Source: JBFKMV01 sp041629655 (GTDB lineage: Bacteria; Acidobacteriota; Polarisedimenticolia; Polarisedimenticolales; Polarisedimenticolaceae). Taken from it: 48,683 bases of DNA. A model generated the notes under the pieces. That model made no database searches. It saw only the letters and a list, made by a program, of their open reading frames with translations, and was not told where the DNA came from. The stretch's first letter is position 1; each line of letters begins with the position of its first letter. Location: positions 1 through 48,683 of the forward strand of contig JBFKMV010000014.1 of the NCBI GenBank assembly GCA_041629655.1, written 5' to 3'. Positions 42,859 to 48,683 of this stretch are shown in pieces. The position numbers and the translations under genes were made by a program.

Positions 42859-43986
42859 ATGCGCCTCCGATCGCTTCCGCTGCTGCTGGTCCTGGTTGCC
42901 GTCTCCAGCGCACTGGCGGGCTGGGCCGTCGTCTCGTTCTTTCGAGAACCGGAGCTTTATCGCACCGGGCAGGAGCCGCTGGACGTGGTCGCCGCGGACG
43001 TGAACGGCGACGGTCACCTCGACGTCCTGACCGCGAACCGTGAGGGCCGCTCGATCTCGATCTTCCTCGGAGACGGTACAGGCGCGCTGGAGCGGCGCGA
43101 GCCGTTCTCGCTGGGAGAGCTGGGCGGGACCTCGCTGGCGGTGGCGGACATGAACGGCGACGGGGCGAGCGACGTCGTCGTGAGCACGTGCGTGCCGGAC
43201 TGCCAGCAGGCGTCGATCCTGGTGCTGCACGGAGCGGGTGACGGCAGTTTCACGGCGGGTCCGACGATTTCGACCTCCGGTATCCCGTACAACGTGGCGG
43301 TGGCCGACCTGGACCTCGACGGCCGGCCCGACGTGGCGGCCTCCGACTACCCCGGCGGACGGCTGATGCTGTTCCTGAGCGGCGGGCATCCCGAGCGCTT
43401 CACGGAGATGTTCCTGCCGACCGGCGCCAGACCGGTCGCGCTGCGGCTCGCCGACCTCGACGACGACGGCTTCCCCGATCTCGTCTCGGCGGACCAAGCT
43501 GGCGGCGGCAGCAGCGTCTACCTGAACCACGGCGGCGGCGAGTTCTCCGAGCGGATCGAGATTCCCACGGGCGACCTGCCGTACTCGATCGCCCTGGCGA
43601 ACCTGGACGGCGACCGGTTGCCGGACCTGGCCGTCGCGCACTCGACCGATCCCGGACGGGTCAGCGTGCTGCAGGGGCGTGGGGACGGCACGTTTGCCTT
43701 GCGCCAGGACTGGGAAGCGTTCGGCCGGCCGATCTTCATCCACGCCGCCGACTTCGACGGCGACGGCCACGCCGACCTGGCGATCACCCGCCACGGCGAC
43801 TCCCGCGCCGGCGTGTTCCTCAACGAGCGTGACGGCCTGTTCGACGATCGCGAGATCGGCGTGCCGGCGAGGTCCGACATCTACTCCCTGGCCGTCGCCG
43901 ACCTCGACGGCGACACGCACCCCGACCTCGTGGCCGTCGACTTCGAGCAGCACACCCTGTCGGTCGCCCTCGGCAGCGGCCTGTGA
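42859..43986 (+). CDS. Secreted FG-GAP/VCBS-repeat protein
   Basis: 375 residues. A signal or anchor (LRSLPLLLVLVAVSSALAG) precedes seven repeats of the calcium-binding FG-GAP/VCBS type, each with a D-x-(N/D)-x-DG loop: VAADVNGDGHLDVL, VADMNGDGASDVVV, VADLDLDGRPDVAA, LADLDDDGFPDLVS, LANLDGDRLPDLAV, AADFDGDGHADLAI, VADLDGDTHPDLVA. Seven repeats would close a beta-propeller. A Cys pair (CVPDC) lies in the second blade. An extracellular Ca2+-binding propeller; ligand unknown. Confidence 0.9.
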   Translation: MRLRSLPLLLVLVAVSSALAGWAVVSFFREPELYRTGQEPLDVVAADVNGDGHLDVLTANREGRSISIFLGDGTGALERREPFSLGELGGTSLAVADMNGDGASDVVVSTCVPDCQQASILVLHGAGDGSFTAGPTISTSGIPYNVAVADLDLDGRPDVAASDYPGGRLMLFLSGGHPERFTEMFLPTGARPVALRLADLDDDGFPDLVSADQAGGGSSVYLNHGGGEFSERIEIPTGDLPYSIALANLDGDRLPDLAVAHSTDPGRVSVLQGRGDGTFALRQDWEAFGRPIFIHAADFDGDGHADLAITRHGDSRAGVFLNERDGLFDDREIGVPARSDIYSLAVADLDGDTHPDLVAVDFEQHTLSVALGSGL

Positions 43987-44456
43987 CCCGGATGAAGTCG
44001 ATCCGCAGCGCCCTGGTGATCGCGGCCGCGTCGGTCGTGTGGTCCTGCGGCTCCGCGCCCGCGCCCGAGCAGCAGGCGCTGCGGCTCGTCGAGGAGATCG
44101 AGCGCCTCGCCGTGGCCGGTTCGATCTCCGGCATCGCCGACAAGGTCTCGGACGCTTACCGGGACCCGGAAGGACGCGACAAGCGCGCGGTGCTGGGGCT
44201 GCTGACGCTGGCGCTCAGGAATCGCGACGTCTTCCTGTGGAAGCACGTCCAGCACCTCGAGGCCGTGGCGCCGGACCGCGTGGAGGTCGCCGTGTCCGTC
44301 GCGGCGGCCGCGGAGCCGATCCGGGGACCGGCGAGTCTCCGCGACATCCAGGCCGACCTGCTGCACTTCGACGCCGTCGTGGCCGAGGAGGACGGCGGCG
44401 TGTGGCGCGTCACGTCGGTGGTCTGGCGCGACGCCCGGCTCGAGGACCTTCTCTAG
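43983..44456 (+). CDS. NTF2-like lipoprotein of unknown function
   Basis: 157 residues if started at GTG 43983, overlapping the FG-GAP stop as GTGA; an in-frame ATG is at 43992. The lipobox is VIAAASVVWSC with Cys22. The rest (IERLAVAGSISGIADKVSDA, YRDPEGRDKRAVLGLLTLAL, GGVWRVTSVVWRD) fits the NTF2-like fold. Ligand unknown. Its TAG stop is nested with the TAG of the convergent PhzF gene on a shared CTAG palindrome. Confidence 0.72.
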   Translation: MTRMKSIRSALVIAAASVVWSCGSAPAPEQQALRLVEEIERLAVAGSISGIADKVSDAYRDPEGRDKRAVLGLLTLALRNRDVFLWKHVQHLEAVAPDRVEVAVSVAAAAEPIRGPASLRDIQADLLHFDAVVAEEDGGVWRVTSVVWRDARLEDLL

Positions 44457-45385
44457 CGTTGCCCGTTGCCGGGCACGTCGATCTGCCCGCGGCAAACCAC
44501 GACCGCGCCGCCGGCGACGCGGACCTCGACGACCTTGCCGTTGCGGCGCTCCGCGGTCAGCTGTAGCCGGCTGGGGCGACCCATCTCGATGCCCTGCGCG
44601 ACGCTCCAGCGCAGCGTCGCCTCCTGCTCGCCTTCGAGCGACGCCAGCAGGTTGGCCAGCCCGGCGTTGGCGCTGCCGGTCGCCGGGTCCTCCATGACGC
44701 CGTGGAGCGGCGCGTACATCCGCGCCTGCACGTCGAAGTGGTTGGGCGACCCGTTGTCCAGACGCACGTAGGCGAACACGCCGTCGAGGCCCCGCGCGGC
44801 CGACAGCCGCGTCACGGGCCCGGGGGCGGCCTCCGAGGCGGCCAGCGCCTCGAGATCGGTCAGCTCGACGTAGAGGAAGCGGATGCCCAGCGACAGCACG
44901 CGCGGTGCGTGGTGCGCGGTGACGACCTTGTCGGGCGTGACCCCGAGCGCGAGCGCCGACTCCTTGACCGGCACCTCGTCCTCGAACTGGTTGATCACCG
45001 GGGCGATGAACTCTGCGGCGTCGATCTGACCGCCGTTGCCGCGCAGGAACAGCGAGACCACGCCGGCACCCTCCTCGAACAGCAGGCGCTGGCCGGCCAC
45101 GACGTCCCCGAGCGCGTCGAGCCGCGCCAGCGCCACGGCCGTGCCGACGTTGGGGTGGCCCGCGAAGGGGATCTCCGCCATCGGGGTGAAAATCCGCACC
45201 TTGCGCGTGTGGTCGGGATCCTCCGGCGGCAGCACGAACGTCGTCTCGGAGTAGTTGAACTCGCGTGCGATGGCCTGCATCTGCGCGGCCTCGAGCCCGC
45301 GAGCATCGGGCAGCACGGCCAACGGGTTGCCGCCGAACATCCGGTCGGTGAACACATCCAGCGTCACGAAATCGTAGAGCACCAT
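44453..45385 (-). CDS. PhzF-family isomerase-like protein
   Basis: 310 residues from ATG 45385. MVLYDFVTLDVFTDRMFGGN is the family opening, with GNPLAVLPDA next. NYSETTFVLPPEDPDH carries the conserved Glu, FTPMAEIPFAGHPNVGTA the substrate-binding loop, and DPATGSANAGLANLLA the second-domain signature. The fold is two diaminopimelate-epimerase-like domains. Members isomerise small metabolites; PhzF acts in phenazine synthesis, but no phenazine genes are near. The substrate is therefore unknown. Confidence 0.92.
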   Translation of the reverse strand: MVLYDFVTLDVFTDRMFGGNPLAVLPDARGLEAAQMQAIAREFNYSETTFVLPPEDPDHTRKVRIFTPMAEIPFAGHPNVGTAVALARLDALGDVVAGQRLLFEEGAGVVSLFLRGNGGQIDAAEFIAPVINQFEDEVPVKESALALGVTPDKVVTAHHAPRVLSLGIRFLYVELTDLEALAASEAAPGPVTRLSAARGLDGVFAYVRLDNGSPNHFDVQARMYAPLHGVMEDPATGSANAGLANLLASLEGEQEATLRWSVAQGIEMGRPSRLQLTAERRNGKVVEVRVAGGAVVVCRGQIDVPGNGQR

Positions 45386-45551
45386 CGTCCCCCAATCCGC
45401 CTGCGGCCCCGCCGTCGGCCGGACCGCGCCCTGTGGAATCGGGGTCAAGCTAGCAGCGGCATCGGCTCCGTGCCACGAAAGGCGCCTTCCCGCGGGGCGG
45501 ACGGCCGGGGCTCGCCGCTCCGCGGAATCCGCCGACGCCGACGTCGACCGA

Positions 45552-45581
45552 TTGACACTGCGGCGGAACTGGGGCTAGCCT
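45552..45581 (+). promoter_or_regulatory. Promoter of the globin-like lipoprotein gene
   Basis: Perfect -35 TTGACA (45552-45557), 18-base spacer, TAGCCT (45576-45581), then AGGAG before ATG 45618. Confidence 0.55.
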
Positions 45582-45617
45582 CTCGCCGACGAACCCCCGG
45601 CGAGGTGAGGAGTTGCG

Positions 45618-46181
45618 ATGAAGCTGCGCGTGATTTTCCTGTTGCTGGCGTCGCTCCTGCTCTGGTCCTGCTCCGGATCGACTTCGGCCCCGGAAGCGGA
45701 GCCGGTGCAAGCGCCACCGACCGAGCAGAACCCCGACGAGCAACTGGCCGAGATGGCGCAGGACTGCGCGGCGGCGGCCCCGGAGATTGCGCGCCGTCAG
45801 GGGGAGCGCTCGCTGTACGAGCGGCTCGGCGGCCACGAGAGAATCCGCGCCATGATGGTCGAGATGGTCGACGTCCACATGGGCAACCCCGAGATCAAAC
45901 CGCTGTTCGACGGGGTGGACATGGACCGGTTCCTCGAAAACTCGACCGATTTCCTCGCCGCCGGTGCGGGGGCCGACGTGGAGTACACCGGTCGCGACGT
46001 GACGTCCGTTCACGAACGCATGAACCTCACCCCGGCGCTGTTCCTCGCCGCCGGCGCCGACCTCGAGACCGCGATGCAGAACCTGAACGTCGGGCCGGAC
46101 GAACGGCAAGAGGTGATGTGCGCGCTGGTCTCGCTACGCGGACTCGTGTTGCCGGAGCCCGGATCCGGTGACGGCTCCTGA
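45618..46181 (+). CDS. Truncated-hemoglobin-like lipoprotein
   Basis: 187 residues. MKLRVIFLLLASLLLWSC is a lipoprotein signal with Cys18. A Pro/Glu-rich linker leads to the globin domain, about residues 70-175: SLYERLGGHERIRAMMVEMV, NPEIKPLFDGVDMDRFLEN, EYTGRDVTSVHERMNLTPAL. The His in SVHERM aligns with the proximal heme ligand of group I truncated globins. By eye, the usual distal Tyr at B10 appears replaced by Val. Most truncated globins are cytoplasmic, so a lipid-anchored one suggests oxygen or NO handling outside the membrane. Confidence 0.82.
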   Translation: MKLRVIFLLLASLLLWSCSGSTSAPEAEPVQAPPTEQNPDEQLAEMAQDCAAAAPEIARRQGERSLYERLGGHERIRAMMVEMVDVHMGNPEIKPLFDGVDMDRFLENSTDFLAAGAGADVEYTGRDVTSVHERMNLTPALFLAAGADLETAMQNLNVGPDERQEVMCALVSLRGLVLPEPGSGDGS

Positions 46182-46277
46182 TCCGGAACCCGGTCGCCCA
46201 GCCCGCTCGCCGCTTGCCCCGCCCGGGACGCGGCGTTACCCTCGGGCCCGACCTCCGACCGCCGTGGAGCTGCCGCG

Positions 46278-47291
46278 ATGCGCGCGATGCTGCTGCGGAG
46301 GATCGTCTCCCTCGACGAGGAGGACGCTCCGCTGGAACCGGCCGACCTCCCCGTCCCCGAGCCCGGGGCCGGCGAGGTGTTGCTGAAGGTCGCCGCCTGC
46401 GGCGTCTGTCACACCGAGCTGGACGAGATCGAAGGCCGGATGGCGCCGCCGCGGCTGCCGATCGTTCCGGGGCACGAGGTCGTGGGTCGCGTCGAGCGGG
46501 CGGGTCCGGGCGTCGCCGGACTGCAGGTCGGCGACCGCGTCGGGGTCGGCTGGATCCACTCCTCGAGCGGCGGACCGGACGAGAACCTGAGTCCGGAGTT
46601 CCGCGCGACCGGCCGCGACGTCAACGGCGGCTACGCGGAGTACATGACGGTGCCCGCGCGGTACGCCTTCGCGATCCCCGAGGTCTTCTCCGACGAGCAG
46701 GCGGCTCCCCTGCTCTGCGCCGGGGCGGTCGGCTACCGGGCGCTCGCGCTGTCCAACGTCGCCGACGGCGACCGTCTCGGGCTGACGGGCTTCGGCGGCT
46801 CGGCGCACCTGGTGTTGCAGCTGGCGCGGCATCGGTTTCCCGAGATGCGGCTGTTCGTGTTCGCCCGGGACGCCGCGGCGCGGGAGTTCGCCACCGCGCT
46901 CGGCGCGGAGTGGGTCGGCGACACCACCGACCGCGCCCCCGAGCGGCTCCACGCGATCATCGACACGACGCCGGCCTGGAAGCCGGTCGTCGAGGCCCTG
47001 GCCAACCTGCTGCCGGGAGGCCGGCTGGTGATCAACGCGATCCGCAAGGAGGACGCCGACAAGGGCTATCTCCGTAACCTGAGCTACCACGAGCATCTGT
47101 GGCTCGAGCGGGAGATCAAGTCCGTGGCCAACGTCACCGGCCACGACATCGAGCGGTTCCTGGCGCTGGCGGCCGAGATCCCGATCCGTCCCGAGGTGAC
47201 GACCTATCCGCTGGAGGACGCGAACCGGGCCCTGGTCGAGCTGAAGCGCGGCCCGGTCCGCGGGGCCAAGGTGCTCGTGACCGAGACCTGA
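46278..47291 (+). CDS. Zinc-dependent alcohol dehydrogenase-like protein lacking the structural zinc Cys cluster
   Basis: 337 residues. The catalytic site is present: ACGVCHTELDEIEGRM with Cys and His/Glu residues, and VPGHEVVGRVE with His-Glu. The NAD-binding part has LGLTGFGGSAHLVLQLAR, and the family tail is VANVTGHDIERFLALAAEIP. Where related enzymes have a four-Cys loop after the HEVVG region, this protein has GWIHSSSGGPDENLSPEFRA with none of the Cys. So the structural zinc has been lost while the catalytic site is kept. The expected reaction is interconversion of an alcohol and aldehyde. GGAG lies about eight bases before ATG. Confidence 0.87.
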   Translation: MRAMLLRRIVSLDEEDAPLEPADLPVPEPGAGEVLLKVAACGVCHTELDEIEGRMAPPRLPIVPGHEVVGRVERAGPGVAGLQVGDRVGVGWIHSSSGGPDENLSPEFRATGRDVNGGYAEYMTVPARYAFAIPEVFSDEQAAPLLCAGAVGYRALALSNVADGDRLGLTGFGGSAHLVLQLARHRFPEMRLFVFARDAAAREFATALGAEWVGDTTDRAPERLHAIIDTTPAWKPVVEALANLLPGGRLVINAIRKEDADKGYLRNLSYHEHLWLEREIKSVANVTGHDIERFLALAAEIPIRPEVTTYPLEDANRALVELKRGPVRGAKVLVTET

Positions 47292-47312
47292 TTCGAATTC
47301 CCGGCCTCGCCG

Positions 47313-48683
47313 CTAGTGCTCGGGTGCGGCCTCGATCACGACCGCCGGTCCCGCCCCCTCGGGCTCGTGGATCCGGTCGATCATCTCGCGAACGGGCTCC
47401 GAGGGGGCGCGGGTCAGCGGGGTCAGCGCGAGCGTGACGGCGAAGTTGATCAGCATCCCGACCACGCCGATCCCCTGCGGCCCGATCCCGAAGCACCAGT
47501 CGGGCATCCCGGCGTAGACGCTGCCGATGATGTAGGAGGCGGTGAAACCGATTCCGGCGATCATGCCGGCCACCGCGGGCACCGTGCCGACGCGCTTGGA
47601 GAAGATGCCCAGCACGATCGCGGGGAAGAAGCTGGCTGCGGCCAGGCCGAACGCGAACGCCACGACCTGGCTGACGTAGCCCGGCGGAAAGATCCCCAGC
47701 AGACCCGCCACCACCACGGCCAGGCCGATCACGACCCGGCCCACCACCAGGCGCTGTCCCTCGCCGGCCTGCGGGTTGATCACACGGAAGTAGAGGTCGT
47801 GGGCGACGCTCGAGGAGATGACCAGCAACAGCCCGCTGGCAGTCGAGAGCGCCGCCGCCAGCCCGCCCGCCGCGACCAGCGCGATGATCCAGTCGGCCAG
47901 CGCCGCCATCTCGGGCGTGGCGAGCACGATGATGTCGTTGTCGGGTCCGGACACGCCCCGCTCGCGCAGCACCTGTCGGCCGTCGCGCCCCTCGCGGCCC
48001 CCACTCGACAGCCATTGCTGATGGGCGATGCGGATCTCGGCCAGCTCGCCGGCCGCGATCTTGCCGCTGCGGAAGATCTCGTTGTCGCCGGGCGCCGCCG
48101 CCGGGCCGTGGTACGCGACGCGGCCGTCGCCGTCGTCGAGCCACAGGATCAGGCCCGTGCGCTCCCAGCCGTGGAACCACGCGGGCAGGTCCCCGGCCGC
48201 CTTGCCGTGCAGGCTCTGGATCATGTAGTAGCGGGCGAAGGCGGCGGTGGCCGGCGCCGTGAGGTACAGCAGCGCGATGAACAACAAGGCCCAGAACGCG
48301 CTCCAGCGTGCCGCCTTGACGGTCCTGACGGTATAGAAGCGCACGATCACGTGCGGCAGGCCGGCGGTGCCGACCATCAGCGCCGCGGTCACGCAGAACA
48401 CGTTCAGCTTGTCCCAGCCCCCCCCGAAGGCGGCAGTGTAGCTGGCGAAACCGAGGTCGGCGTGAAGCTGGTCGAGCTTGGCCAACAGCGGCATGCCGTC
48501 CTCGATCAGGCGGCTGCCCATGCCGATCTGGGGGATCGGGTTACCGGTCAGCTTGAAGCTGATCGCGATTGCCGGGATCAAAAACGCGGTGATCAGCACC
48601 CAGTACTGCACGACCTGGGTCCAGGTGATGCCCTTCATGCCGCCGAGCGTGGCGTAGGTGAAGACGATCGCCATGCCGATCAC
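47313..48683 (-). CDS. Sodium:solute symporter family protein, C-terminal part (cut by window edge)
   Basis: 456 residues are visible; the start lies beyond the right edge. Transmembrane segments of the SSS family are present: FTYATLGGMKGITWTQVVQY, ALMVGTAGLPHVIVRFYT, ALVAAGGLAAALSTASGLLL and VVAFAFGLAAASFFPAIVLG. The pattern (GTAGLPHV, ALSTASGLL) is typical of the acetate/solute (ActP-like, VC_2705) subgroup. A long hydrophilic loop (about residues 175-255) is present, as in that subgroup. Probable Na+-coupled uptake of a small carboxylate; the substrate is unproven. Confidence 0.88.
   Translation of the reverse strand: MIGMAIVFTYATLGGMKGITWTQVVQYWVLITAFLIPAIAISFKLTGNPIPQIGMGSRLIEDGMPLLAKLDQLHADLGFASYTAAFGGGWDKLNVFCVTAALMVGTAGLPHVIVRFYTVRTVKAARWSAFWALLFIALLYLTAPATAAFARYYMIQSLHGKAAGDLPAWFHGWERTGLILWLDDGDGRVAYHGPAAAPGDNEIFRSGKIAAGELAEIRIAHQQWLSSGGREGRDGRQVLRERGVSGPDNDIIVLATPEMAALADWIIALVAAGGLAAALSTASGLLLVISSSVAHDLYFRVINPQAGEGQRLVVGRVVIGLAVVVAGLLGIFPPGYVSQVVAFAFGLAAASFFPAIVLGIFSKRVGTVPAVAGMIAGIGFTASYIIGSVYAGMPDWCFGIGPQGIGVVGMLINFAVTLALTPLTRAPSEPVREMIDRIHEPEGAGPAVVIEAAPEH

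Overview
The window is GC-rich, densely packed bacterial DNA with about 38 protein-coding genes on both strands. I see no RNA genes, CRISPR array, insertion sequence or prophage. Signal peptides, at least five lipoboxes, a beta-barrel-like secreted protein, a Ser/Thr kinase with a TPR sensor, and periplasmic thioredoxin-like proteins suggest a Gram-negative, soil- or sediment-type bacterium. Acidobacteriota or a similar high-GC phylum is my guess from gene content; no marker gene here settles it.

The main result is two genes that look broken by an in-frame TGA but read best as selenoproteins. At 24259..25674 (minus) a TlpA-like thioredoxin domain has Sec-Ala-Gly-Cys where its Cys relatives have CxxC, fused to a TPR-like region and a DsbD-alpha-like C-terminal domain. 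At 33039..33329 (minus) a small AhpD/carboxymuconolactone-decarboxylase-like protein has Cys-Glu-Pro-Sec. In both, the reading frame and conserved residues continue past the TGA. In both, a perfect stem-loop follows with a G in the first two loop positions, 18-23 nt after the TGA, as expected for a bacterial SECIS element. TGA is also the ordinary stop of many neighbours, so the genetic code is not reassigned. The selenocysteine machinery (selA, selB, selC, selD) is not in this window.

Layout. 1-2.5 kb (minus): 3-hydroxyacyl-CoA dehydrogenase, CaCA cation antiporter, and the start of a glycogen debranching enzyme. 2.6-7.1 kb (plus): small membrane protein, a dehydrogenase-hydratase beta-oxidation fusion, a rhomboid protease with a zinc ribbon, and a Gfo/Idh/MocA oxidoreductase. 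7.1-15.2 kb: secreted protein, M3 peptidase lipoprotein, Ada, DUF2891 protein, membrane TPR protein, membrane HExxH protein. 15.2-22.8 kb: membrane spermidine-synthase-like protein, secreted proteins and lipoproteins, a sulfotransferase, a post-COAP-1-like secreted protein with a long structured upstream region, and a conventional CxxC TlpA. 23-34.2 kb: glutamate dehydrogenase, selenoprotein 1, PEP/pyruvate-binding protein, thioesterase-FAH fusion, SDR, Nudix hydrolase, ferredoxin, MutY, and the ankyrin / selenoprotein 2 / toroid operon. 34.2-48.7 kb: Cys-rich secreted protein, kinase-TPR, beta-barrel-like protein, membrane-anchored trypsin-like protease, acidic secreted protein, dioxygenase-like secreted protein, DUF2007, FG-GAP protein, NTF2-like lipoprotein, PhzF, lipoprotein truncated globin, an alcohol dehydrogenase lacking the structural zinc site, and a truncated sodium:solute symporter.

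Expression signals. Several genes have sigma-70-like promoters; the best is TTGACC-17-TATGCT upstream of the dehydrogenase at 2512. About seven genes have a -10 hexamer only 6-8 nt before the start codon and no Shine-Dalgarno sequence, suggesting leaderless transcripts. Most others have a clear GGAGG-type site. Convergent genes often meet within a few bases, sometimes overlapping at their stop codons.
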